This document shows, piece after piece, positions 35,501 to 46,500 of a stretch of DNA of 64,000 bases. The notes under the pieces were generated by a model. That model did not search any database. It saw nothing but the letters and a program-made list of their open reading frames with translations, and was not told the origin of the DNA. The stretch's first letter is position 1. Each line of letters begins with the position of its first letter. A program made the translations under genes and the position numbers. The stretch comes from Mercenaria mercenaria (taxonomy: Eukaryota; Mollusca; Bivalvia; Venerida; Veneridae), in contig NC_069369.1 of NCBI RefSeq assembly GCF_021730395.1, positions 65,685,501-65,749,500 of the forward strand. Direction: 5' to 3'.

Positions 35501-35764
35501 TCATTATCCTAATTCCATAATGAAATATACTTTACCTTATTTTTTTCTACTTTACTGTTTATTCAAATAAGATATCATTAAAAATTATCAACTTTTAAAC
35601 TGAATGAAATGATAATCCGCCATTGATGTAAATGTGTTTGTTGTTATTTAGGGAGAGGAACTATATAAGTTCTCTTTCGTTCTTATCCCTTTCGTATTTG
35701 TGTTAAATATGTATACCTGTAAAAATTTAAATTGATGTATTTTCGAAATAAATATGTTTAAACT
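32520..35764 (+). mobile_element. 5'-truncated LINE (jockey superfamily-like) in intron 3 of the P450 pseudogene
   Basis: 3.2 kb flanked by a 10-bp target duplication aaataataag (32510-32519 and 35765-35774); the intact P450 copy preserves the empty site near 45920. The coding part starts inside the endonuclease. RT motifs follow: DKVSGPDTISYRVL, FKKGDPSVINNYRPISLL, FFDISKAFDKVWHQGL near 33850, [20 protein letters not shown] near 34030, LFADDTSLHL near 34110, and HLGIFLAADGSW. A C-terminal CSCG..EDNHHFFFVCP knuckle lies near 35060. Two frame changes (about 33705-33715 and about 34185-34200) break ORF2. Long open stretches between them point to a fairly young insertion. A 3' untranslated stretch with AATAAA follows the stop at 35269. 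Confidence 0.93.
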
Positions 35765-36711
35765 AAATAATAAGTTGATTTGATATGAAAGCTATGGCCC
35801 AGCAATTCATAACTCTGAATTTGCTTTTTAACTGGACCTGGATATGGTATTGTGTAAATTCAAGGAACTGGCAAACCAAGAAGGTAGCCATTTTAGTGTG
35901 TTTATGAGGACATTTACACACTACTGGCTTAAGTATTTATGATACGGGAGTATTCGAAATAGATTGATCTATTTTGTTCTTGTTGGAAAAAATAGAGAGA
36001 TTATTTTACGTAACTATAAATGCAGTTTAAACAAATGTGTTATAAAAGTAAATGAAATCTGCAATTTAATTTTACGTTGCCATCATAACAAAATGACTGA
36101 CATGTTTTAAAGGAATACTGAATGTTAATATGTTAATATATTTTTTTATTTCTCAGACGATTTTGCAAATTCTTTCGCTGCCTTGGATTATTTAAGAAGG
36201 GCTTTCAAACCATTTGTAATTTGAATTTGTACATGCATTAACTCCAGAAAAATATATTTATTCTCCGTTTATATGTACTTCATTAAAATGGCAGTGGCAA
36301 ATATTATTGCAGGAATAGTGTATGGAAATAGGTATGCAGTAATAATATTAGAATAATGTTATAAGGTTATATATAGTTGAAACTCAGTACTTCGAAATAG
36401 CTTATCTCTAACTTTCAACTATCCATACTGACTATTGCAGGTATTGTTTGCGGAAGTCGCCGTGCACTAATATGATATATTCGCACTTCATGTTTTTCGT
36501 TACAAAAATGAGAATTGTGAAGTTTATACATTTCTTATTTCTCATTTCTTATTATACACAACATATAGAAACTATATATGACTTGAGTAGTGAGAAATGT
36601 GAATTTCGCATTTCACAGTTCTCACTTCCCGTTTTTGATATAAAAGTGAGAAATGTGAACTTCACAATTCATATGTTTTCTTTTTATTTCCCATGTCTTA
36701 TTATACGAGGA

Positions 36712-37380
36712 TTATTCAATAGATATGTAGACTGGCGCTACAACTGTGTATTATTACTCTACGTGCTATTTAGTACCGTTATAACCCAGGTCGTTTAAAT
36801 GGGCCAACCGTGTTGTTGCACTTAAAAAATAGAATGGCCCGGTTTACAGGTTGGTCAGGGCTACGGATATGTATTGTATTTCGCCATCGGAATATTTCTA
36901 TAAAATGCTTCTTCCCCTTCCGTCTGGATCCGTCCATGTTTACAAACATGTTTGTTTATTTTATGGACTGTAACAACCCGCTTGCAACTGTTATTATCAA
37001 AACAGAAAAACGTCACAGAATGCGCCAATATTATACAGTTATTTGATATTAAAGGTCCGTAAAACACATATTGACCGAAACATAAGTCTATAATTGTTAT
37101 ATTATATGCCCTTTTCAAATGCATTCATTTGACTGGCCCATATTCATACATATAAGAAAAAGTGATATCACAAGAGTCATTATCACTGTTGCAGGTCAAT
37201 ATCGCTTTTTGCGGACCCGCGCGTGCACTCATTTCGACCAATCAAATGAGCGCATTTGAGAAGGGTATATAATATTACTGTTTATAGTTTGCATTGAAAA
37301 AAATTGTTCAAACTAATAATGAGGGCAGGAATAGTTAAACGAATTAATTTGCCTTGTTGAGATCAAAGTCATTCATATGC
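36712..37380. other. insertion in intron 4 of the P450 pseudogene, with a hairpin element
   Basis: Present in the first unit and absent from the aligned intron of the intact copy (junction near 47343). It contains an inverted pair at about 37099-37136 and 37238-37276 (arms near atgcccttttcaaatgc and gcatttgagaagggtat), a foldback element of about 178 bp. The remaining sequence is unrecognised. Confidence 0.6.
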
Positions 37381-38023
37381 AGCACCGTTAGAGTAAAACT
37401 TTCGCTAGAATGAGGTGTGTATTGTAATATTGTTTAAACATTACCGTTATCACAATCAAACAATTATACTGTTGGAAAAAGTAAGAAGGAAACTATTTAA
37501 AATAAAAGCATGTCATTGTCTGTATCAGCTATACAATACCAACGTTTGATTTCCTTGTCTGTTTACCAGGTTCGAGTACGACGATCCAGAGTTCCACGGG
37601 CTGATAGCAAAGATTGATAGAATCTTTAAAGACCCAAGTATATTTCTGCCTGAAAATTCCTTTCCAGCATTAAGATTTCTGCTTGGATCTAAGGTAAAGA
37701 ACTTTATTTTAAGTGTTACAGGTAAGTTTGTGGTAGACCGGGGCGAGTTGATTCGTAATGTACATGGTGTGTGAATTACAAACATATTACTTCACCCTTG
37801 ACGCAAGCGGACACAGTATTCACTGAACTTTGTCGGGTTTATTTTCTGTATAAGTTACCAGACCCTTTACCACATTCCTTCAGATGATTCCTCTTTGTCA
37901 AAACACACGACCTCTAAAGGGAAGGGTAGGTTTTCTTCTTATGGCTTTATTGAAAATATTTAGAAGCAGCTTATCTGATTTTAAAATAACTTCACGCAAT
38001 TATTCCTTGATTGACCGCCACCA

Positions 38024-38296
38024 GTATTTTGTTTCTTTTGTAAGCTTTTTGTAACCAATATGGGCGACTCCTCCAGAAGACTGTTAGTAATGTTAGTGGG
38101 AGGATAGTGTATGATACAGAAGAAGCTCCAATTCCAGAAGCTTCCCTAGTTGTTTAGTGTGCCAGGTGTAAACACACATACACGGGACTCTTATCCATGT
38201 GATTAGTAATTTTCAGTTGGAAGAGCGGGGGTTCGGACTCACGACCCCTGGTTTCGTAGTCAGACAGTGCTACCACTGGACCACTGCGTCCGCTCT
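38024..38296 (-). mobile_element. tRNA-derived SINE on the minus strand
   Basis: Flanked by gccacca at 38017-38023 and 38297-38303, a 7-bp target duplication; the aligned intron of the intact copy near 49185 is empty. Read on the minus strand the head has gcagtggtccagtggtagca (A-box region) and gtgagtccgaaccccc (B-box region). The tail ends near acaaaagaaacaaaatactg. It is a different family from the SINE at 10277. Confidence 0.85.
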
Positions 38297-38899
38297 GCCA
38301 CCATTATTGTTTAAATCGTTCCAATTTATTGGAAAATATGGCCACCAAAGGCCAACAAATCCTTTAATCCCTGGTTCCTGTTGAATAATTTCACAGGATT
38401 TTTTCTTTCACTCACCAAGAAAAAATATTTTGTTCTGATTCGTCAAAAAGCATGGCATCGAGGGCTAAAATAGATATATCTTTAAACGACATCTTCTCAA
38501 AATTTCTGGTTTGTTAATAAAATGAATGTTGCTTTTTATTGTGTGGCCCTCTAAGATTATTCGAACTACTTTGATTCCGTCAAAATGCATAGCCATCGGA
38601 CCTAAGAACACAAAAATATTCAAATGCCACCGTCTCTTAAACAGACGGTCTGATTTTTTAAATAATGTCACAGAATATTCTTTCGGTGACCGATACCAAG
38701 TTTGTTAAAATTATTCAAGTTTTTCATAACATTTCCATTTATGTTTATGTACATAGTGGAAAGCACCTGCCCAATTTCAAATTGATTTCGCAGATATTTA
38801 CCTTGAGGAACCTTCTACCAAGATTGTTTTGAAACTCAGGTGCGCGATCTAAGGCCATCATGGCATCTTCACTTCCGAATGTTTAGACCACTTTCCAGC

Positions 38900-41250
38900 T
38901 TCCACATTATTTTCTTATTGCACGGCCCATCTGGGCCGGGCATATAGAGGTGGTTTTAGAATGTGCAATGGGTTCGGATTTGACAATTTTTTCCCTTCGA
39001 GTCATATTTCTATTAAATTTTCGTTTGACACTCAGAACGTGAATATTCTAACGTGTAATCGCAACAATAATGGAATTTATATTATTTAATTTTGTTCCTT
39101 CTGGTTTATAGTTTGCAATATTTGCAGAATTTGCATTATATTGAATCGGATTTGATCAATTTCAGCCTTTCAAGTTATTCGCGCAAGGCCATTCGCGCAT
39201 GCGCAGTAAAATTATGTCATTCTTGCTGTACATAAAGCGTAGTCAGTGTAACGTCCTTTTTTATTAAAATATTTTGAAGTGGATTTTGTCAAGAACAAGG
39301 TAAGTTGTTACCAACAATATTGTTTTTGATGACAATGCATTTTGAGTGCCAATTCACATGCGTTGATCTAAATTTTAGAATAAACCAAACTCATAGCGAG
39401 TCCCTAAGTGATGACCTACTTACAATGTACACTCTCAATAGGAAACATAAATAAATAACATGCTTTAGAAGACTTTTTGCTTAGTTACGCATTTTAATAG
39501 GTTTATAGAGGTGAGTCGCAGTCAAAGTATCATTTTTTAATGTGCATAAATGTGAAGTTTTTGAAGACGGAATAATGTAAAACAATAGACCACGTGATTT
39601 TTGGCGCGATTTTACTACACATACATGTACATATGCTACTTTTGGCAGGTGGCGCTGCGAAGGTTTTTCCAATTATTAAATGAAGCTATTTATAAACATA
39701 TCCCAATGTCTGAAACAGTTACTGAAACATTAGGCATTTTAATTTATCAATTTGAGACCGCGTCAGAACTTTTGACTCGGTGTCTTGGAGAGAATTTTCT
39801 CTTGTACATACTTCCTGATAACAAGAGGCGCGAGGCAGTATGAAGAGATAGATAGTGGAAATAATCCGATGTATAAGCTTGTCTAAAGAGATAACAGGTC
39901 TAGGATTTTGTATGTTCTGTAAAATTATAGATAGAAAAATCTTAAAAATCGTGGATGGTCCTAGTCCTAAATATAAGACCTGACATGACTCATATCACTT
40001 TATAAGTTCATTTTAATTGATATTTTACATTTTTGGTTGCGGGTTTAACCCGCTACCAAAGTTAAGTGCATTTCTGACAATCATGTAACATCTTTATTTG
40101 ATTCCAAATAACATCCAAAGGATGTTCATGTGCTACACAAAGTAGTCCCATTCATGAACGATGCGGATGAATTATCAATGATCAAGTGGTTCTTATTCAT
40201 CCTCTATCCATTCACACTGGCCATTTAGATTGTATAAGATTTGTCAATGATTAGGTATTCCAGCCCATGGTTACATCACTGCTGACTTCCAGCTGTTCAT
40301 GTAAGGTCAGGTAGAGTTTATCTTAGATATGAGGCACATTAGTATTTGTTTCTCATACATATATATTTATAGATTGGCATTTAAAATGAAAATAACACTA
40401 GCAAAAGCCGCAACCACCAGACATCTCAAGGCTTTGATTTATTTTCCATGTGATGTCAGGTCTTAACGTTGAACTGAAATAACGTACAGCACAAAAATCG
40501 CTTCAGATCTGAATTGTGATCTGAAGTTTTTTAACGACTTTCTGGCAAAAATGACTGAAACTTCACATTGAGTGTGAAGAATAATCATAAATGTGCTTTA
40601 TGGCAGCAATTAAAAGTTATATTTTACCTTATTTGTTATCAATTATCCGATTAATTAATCCAGTATCCAGTCCGTTGAAAATTTTGAATAGTGGCACGGT
40701 AATAACCGACGGTGTTCCGGATGTAAACATGATTTGCATATCAGAATTATTTCTTGAACGAAAGTTACCTTTTCTCTATCCCATAGAGAAACTATAAATG
40801 TCAATAATATTTCTATTTTCAGAAGAGACATTTAAAATTAATAAAGATAAAAATAGAAAATATACATTTATGATGAAAATAAATCAAAATTACAATGAAA
40901 ATATATGGCGGGAAATACTTTTTCGTCTACCGCCGATCAAGTTTAATTGGTACTTTCAATTTCGAAACAGGCACGTCGAATATAAACAGTCGATGTCAAA
41001 AAGATGAAGCGTCATTTCGTGGATAATAATGGATTGTAAATCATTTTAACCTTGCAGAATTGAAGCAAAGGTATTTTTGTTCCATCTAGGTACAAAGTTT
41101 ACGGACTTTATAATGTTTTAGAAATTGAATTTATACTACACTTCTTTCATACTTAACGTTTAGACGTCGAAAAAGGCTTTGATAGTAAAAATGTAAAATG
41201 TCAGAATATTGAATGTTGAACTTTAAATGACAACTTTTCCACGTCTAATT
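38900..41250. other. spacer after the dead P450 copy, no gene seen
   Basis: This is where exons 6-10 of the dead P450 would be expected; I found no trace. At about 40218-40470 the sequence resembles intron 1 of the intact copy (43787-43930 and about 44240), sharing ccatttagatt, cagcccatg and tttgtttctcata words, so it is either a repeat or a remnant of another rearrangement. Short frames (39601, 40591, 40798) have no support. Confidence 0.5.
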
Positions 41251-41254
41251 GTTT

Positions 41255-41612
41255 GGACTAGGATGGTCCATATATGTACAGTTTTAGGCAATGCTACCTA
41301 CCAAATATCAAACGCCTAGGCCAAGAAGAATTTTTCCCTATATAAGTCTATGTTAAATTTGGGTCCCCCAGGGCAGGGCCTCTTTTCATCCCAGGGGCAT
41401 AATTTGAAGAATTTTGGTAGAGGACCACAAGGCAATGCAAAATACCAAATATCAAAAGCATAGGCCTTGCAGTTTCAGGCAAGGAGATTTTTAAAGTGTT
41501 TTCCTATATGTCTATGTAAAACTTGAGACCCCCCAGGGCAGGGCCTCTTTTCACCCCAGGGTTATAACCTAAACAAATTTGGTAGAGGACCTCAAGGCAA
41601 TGCTAAAACTCA
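41255..41612. repeat. dispersed repeat (ccccagggcagggcctcttt family), two units
   Basis: Two units of about 170 bp with cccccagggcagggcctctt, ataccaaatatcaaa and ttttggtagaggacc. The same unit forms the interior of the element at 55315-56490. It abuts the truncated BTB exon, so the truncation may coincide with its insertion. Confidence 0.75.
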
Positions 41613-41615
41613 ATT

Positions 41616-41912
41616 GCAGACGACAAGAGACGAAGTGGCATGGAGGACATGGAGTTAATTGTTGAAGGAAAAGTAGTGAAGACAAACAGCGGTCTACTGA
41701 GCTACAATTCAAACGTTTTCGCCACGCCTATTTCGAACGCACGTGTAACAAGGGCAGCAGACGAGAATGACGTCATGGATATGCTGACATATCGCAGCAG
41801 AAGTGAATCTCAGGGGAACCTGAAATTAGAGATGCCCAACCTAAAATACAAAGATGTGAACTAATGGTCGCGTGTCTACAATCATCTAGTTTTGCCAAAG
41901 AAGATATTACAG
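41616..41912 (+). pseudogene. BTB-domain gene pseudo-exon, first duplicated copy
   Basis: Close paralogue of exon 1 of the intact BTB gene at 61160-61505. The 5' end with the start codon of that gene is missing and replaced by repeat DNA. The frame begins in the MEDMELIVEGKVV region. One base is missing in the Asp-Met-Lys codons near 41858, which gives a stop. The donor gttagtag at 41913 and about 280 bp of intron are still recognisable. Exon 2 is absent. It supports an old tandem duplication of a P450-BTB unit. Confidence 0.9.
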
Positions 41913-42430
41913 GTTAGTAGATCTTTTTAAAGGGACATGACTCTACAGTAGTTTGATCACACAAAGGGAAAAGCAATAAATAAAATCAAATCGTAAAAAT
42001 AATAATTGTCTGTAGAAATTTCGAAACCTTTGACCAACTTTATGGAGGTATATATTCAATGCCACGCAATGACATAGCTCAGACTATTTTTTGTAATAAA
42101 AGGCATTCAGTGACATATCTCATTTCAATTTACACATCTACCGATGCATTAGTCAAAATAATTCGACGTTCACACATTGGTTCAGATTGTTTTATATTTG
42201 TGACGGGCAATCTAACATCAAAACTTTGAAGGACCAAAAAAATGGAGGATAAAACACAGTACACAGTCATGTATATGGGCGGCGGTTACCGCCAAAATTA
42301 GTAAATATACAATCTACTCAAAAACAAGTCAGTCAGTGCATAGCATTTTTTTTTTATCACAAATCATTTCTTGCACTATAAAAAGTGTTGTAGAAACACG
42401 AATTTGTCTTATTAATAAGTGATGTGCGCT

Positions 42431-42690
42431 TTAGTATGCAATGTATAAAATGTCATTAAGTAAATAACAGGTAACACTGGGTCAATATTTGCAAATATTA
42501 CAAAGTTTAAAAGGTGGAACGATTGCTGTCGAAATAAAAGTAAGCAAAATCTGTCACTTTAGTATGCAATGTATAAAATGTCATTGAGTAAATAACACGT
42601 GATAATATTTGTAAATATTGCAAAGTTTAAAAGGTGGAACGTTTGCTGTCGGTATAAAAGTAAGCAATATCTGTCGCGTTTAATATTGTG
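42431..42690 (+). promoter_or_regulatory. tandemly duplicated promoter region of the intact P450 gene
   Basis: Two units of about 120-128 bp (from 42431 and from 42559) repeat ttagtatgcaatgtataaaa and then caaagtttaaaaggtggaac. The downstream unit has a TATA box, tataaaa, at 42653-42659 within tgctgtcggtataaaag; the same position in the upstream unit reads aataaaa (42533-42539). The dead copy at 28346 has only one unit. An acceptor-like ttttatttttcag at 43483-43495, just before the start codon, suggests a spliced 5' leader. Use of this promoter is inference. Confidence 0.5.
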
Positions 42691-43113
42691 ACTATTGAAT
42701 AGTTAGAAATTTCTTGTGATTTTAAGTCTTTTAACAGAATTTTTTAACAAAGTTAGTTTCCTTGTTAGTATATGTCAAACATTTTAATGAATATGCGAAG
42801 TAGTTCTAGAGTAATGAATATTTATAATTTAATACTTTTAGTTTTTATTTGCTTTCGTTATTAAGGTAGTGGACCGTTAATGACTATCGACAAATTACGT
42901 AATCCTCATATGCGATTTCGGCATTCTCCGGTTTTTACGTTTACATGCAAAGAATGCCGAATGGCCTAAATCATACGGAAATTTAATACTGAGTGTCATT
43001 ACGGGTCCCAAAGTTACTTATCGGTCAAGCTTGAATATTCGCTCTTTTTAATCAGCTTTATTTTTTTTATCAAAATAAGTGTGTTCGTGGTAACCAGCAG
43101 GATATATACAAAT

Positions 43114-43349
43114 GAGCCGTGCCATGGGAAAACCAACATAGTGGGTTTGCGACCAGCATGGATCCAGACCAGCCTGCGCATCCGCGCAGTCTGGTCAGGA
43201 TCCATGCTGTTCGCTAACAGTTTCTCCAATTCCAATAGGCTTTAAAAGCGAACAGCATGGAGCCTGACCAGACTGCGCGGATGCGCAGGCTGGTCTGGAT
43301 CCATGCTGGTCGCAAACCCACTATGTTGGTTTTCCCATGGCACGGCTCA
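43114..43349 (+). mobile_element. foldback element, copy D (complete)
   Basis: 236 bp with all four modules, flanked by AAAT on both sides. The dead P450 copy preserves the empty site (atacaaatgataac near 30335), which proves both the boundary and the 4-bp target duplication. It lies between the candidate promoter and exon 1 of the intact P450. Confidence 0.93.
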
Positions 43350-43528
43350 AATGATAACAATGTTGTTGTTACCGACTGTCAGCCTTGCAGTAAACGTTGT
43401 ATATTGTTATCTGTCACTTTATTGACCTGTCCAGCTAGTGTACATAGGTGTAAAGTGGCTATTTTACTGATATAACGGTGTGTTTTATTTTTCAGAAGGG
43501 ACATTATTGAAGGTATTTAATTCACACA

Positions 43529-46500
43529 ATGGATTTTATGCAACTGTTGTTAGATCCTGTTTGTATTGTGGCCATTGCTCTAGCATTACTCAGCATCCTG
43601 TATGTACTTAAAAGGAACGGGTACAATAACTTGCCACCAGGACCAAAACCATGGCCTATTGTAGGTAAGATAGGTTTTATATTTTAAAACACAATTACTT
43701 GAACTGCTTGGCATAAAGTTTTATACAACAAATTAGTTATAACGTAAAATGTTATATTAGGATTTTAATGATGTCTTCATTTACAGTGACCATTTAGATT
43801 CTAGTAATATAAGATCTATAAATAATAAGGTATATTGCAGCCCATGATTATGTCACTGCTTTCCAGCTGGCTATTTAGATAACTTCGTGTGAGGTCACGC
43901 ACAGTTCATCTTAAATTTGTGGCACATTTGTATTTGTTTCTCATATATGCATTTTAATACTTTAGCATTTGCTTTGTTACAAATAGAGTGTTTCAAATAG
44001 ATCAGAAGTATATTAATAATAATTTATAAGTAAGATATTTATAAAGTAAAGTTGATGAATGTTGATAATTTTCTGTGAAGTTTTGTTCTTGAAACCGTTT
44101 GTAATTTTTGTTGTAAAAAGTTAGATTTTGTACTTGTGACATTACATTTTTAATACAGTAGACAAAATGTAAATTTAGGTATTTAATATATGGCATTGTT
44201 GCAATAAATCAAACAATAAATCTACCAAAACCCACCCATCAAACGTCTCAATGCTTTGATTTCTATAATCTATTATAGAGTTTTATTTAAGGACTACATA
44301 GAGCGGGATACATATTAGCATTTATATTAGAGAAAGTATGTTTATACTTAGGTTAGAATAACTCTTGGTAAGGCAACTACGAATAAGCAGTACGTGTAAA
44401 TTATCTCTTGTTGAATTCGAAGCTTCGAACAAAATCCTTTACCTGGCCAAAATCGTGTAAACCAGCTTTACAGACAATTTTCAGTCCTGTAGATGAACTA
44501 CATATACATTGTATTTACTCAGTTCAAATACTTTATTTACTTACATACAAATTTACATGTAAATTACAGACTGTATTGGGTAGAGAGATTTAAATTTGTT
44601 TGTTCCTATACAGTTATTTGTCTTTCGTATTTTAAACCTAGTATACGCATAGTACTGTGTATACAAACAAACTTTACTTAGATTCTGTGTTGTAAATATG
44701 AAATTTAGGCATAACTGAGCCTGTATTTGTCTTGTTCAAAAGTGTAAAAGCACACCATTCCGATGCCTTACAACTCACGATTTTCTGTGACTTCCAGAAT
44801 GCACAGATCACATTGTCTGTGGTTAAAGATTTCAGTTTGATATTCATGTAACAAGTTAGTTTGTACAAGAAGTATATGAGCGTAATCCGTAATACGTAAT
44901 AACTGTTTTGTTCTTAACAGGTAATATTCCGAATGTGAGGGGAGGTGGAGCTATATACGAGGTAGCCACAAACCTGAGACAACAATATGGAGATGTGGTT
45001 CGGCTGAAACTTGGTCCAATAAATAACTTGATATTGATCATGGGGAAAGACAAGATACATAAAGCTGCGGTCACCATGAATGATAAATTCAAATACAGAC
45101 CTACAAATTTCTTTGCCACGAATTACATATTTAAGCAGAAAGGTGAGGCAATACTAATTTTTTTCCCTCTGTGCAATTCATCTCGAATAGAAAAGTTGCG
45201 AAATTGCCTTATTTTCTTTTTAGATTTGCCTTAGTATTAAAATAGAAAGAAAAAACACCATAAGGTATCTAACGCATTGCGACAGTTGTTCCGGATTTCG
45301 ATGCTGCGGCTATAGGTGAAGTTACAGGATGCGTCAGAACATTGCAATTTGGATATGCTTGTTTAAATTGCAGTTGGTTGAGGCATTATTTAGCTCATTG
45401 TAACAAAAGTTGCTTTAACAAATCCAAATCAGGGTAGTGAGTATTCGACGAAACTGGTTGTCTATCATAGCGTGCACAAAGGCCATCTGAAATTTTCTTA
45501 AATATCAGCATTATAATTGAGCCGCGCCATGAGAAACCCAACATAGCATTCGCGCAGTCTGGTCAGGATCCATGCTGTTCGCTTTCAAAGCCTGTTGCAA
45601 TTACAGAAACCGTTAGCGAATAGCATAGATTCTGACCAGACTGCGCAGATGCGCAGGCTGGTCTGGATCCATACTTGTCGCAAACGCTCTATGCTGATTT
45701 TCTCATGGCGCGGCTCATATGCTGATCTTTTTTTTCAGGAATTGTTCTTTCAAATGGCGATGTTCATGCAGCCATTCGGAAGTTCACTCTTGGTACCATG
45801 AGGGATTTTGGAGTTGGTAAGAAAAGTCTCGAAGGGCGGATGCAAGAAGAGGCTGGAATGTAAGGAATAAATTTTGCTCTTTTTTTTAATTTTACAATTA
45901 AGTGGAAGGCATGCTGAATAAAAATTGATTTTATATGAAAGCTTTCGTCCAGCCATTCATAACATTGAAAAAGATACGGTATTTTGTAAATGAAAGCAGC
46001 CGTTTTAGTGTGTTTGGCGATGGCATTTACACACTACTCGATTATTATTTAGGATACGGGTGCATTTAAAATAGATTAATTGATTTTAAGATGTAAAGTG
46101 TGATGATCTATTTTGTTCCAGTTGGAAAAAATAGAGAGATTATTTTATATGATTAAATAAATACAGTTAAAACAAATATGTCATAAAAGTAAAATAAAAT
46201 CTGCAATTTAGTTTACGTTGCCATGGTAACAAATGGTTGCCACTTTTTAAAAGAATATCGAATGTTCATAACATTTTTATTTCTTAGGCGATTTTGCAGT
46301 ATTTCACTGCCTTGGATGTAGGGATAACTCATGTTTTTTTCGTGTTAAAAAATCTGCAGAATGCCGAGGGATTGGGTAGTACCAACGATTCCCGAGAAAT
46401 TCTGAAGATGTTATAACTATACTAGCATAAAACGCGTTAAAACTAAGTAAATGAATATATTGTCCCTCAACGTCATTAAAATTCCATGAAATGCGCAGTA

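Larger units (their letters stand above)
30515..37693 (+). pseudogene. cytochrome P450 (CYP2-like) pseudogene, first duplicated copy
   Basis: Paralogue of the intact gene at 43529-55175. Recognised parts: exon 1 30515-30649, exon 2 31121-31342, exon 3 31801-31921, the last part of exon 4 36284-36331, and exon 5 37570-37693. Exon 1 lacks one base near 30598 in the Lys-Arg codons before the PPGP hinge, which brings a stop at the end of the exon. The first two thirds of exon 4 and its acceptor are deleted. Exons 2, 3 and 5 remain open with normal splice sites. Similarity continues into intron 5 to about 38890, but no trace of exons 6-10 (I-helix, ExxR, heme loop) was found. Introns have collected a LINE, a repeat, a SINE and a hairpin element. 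It cannot make a working P450. Confidence 0.92.

Noticed and set aside
37525-37785. Minus-strand frames opposite P450 exon 5 (also 47462-47719)
   Set aside because: Shadows of the real plus-strand exon; the plus strand has matching phase, splice sites and family similarity.
39601-39843. 80-residue frame as a gene
   Set aside because: No start context of note, domain or conserved partner, and it begins in AT-rich intergenic DNA.
38900-41250. Exons 6-10 of the dead P450 copy
   Set aside because: I looked for the I-helix, ExxR, PERF and heme-loop sequences and their flanks and found none, so they are treated as deleted.
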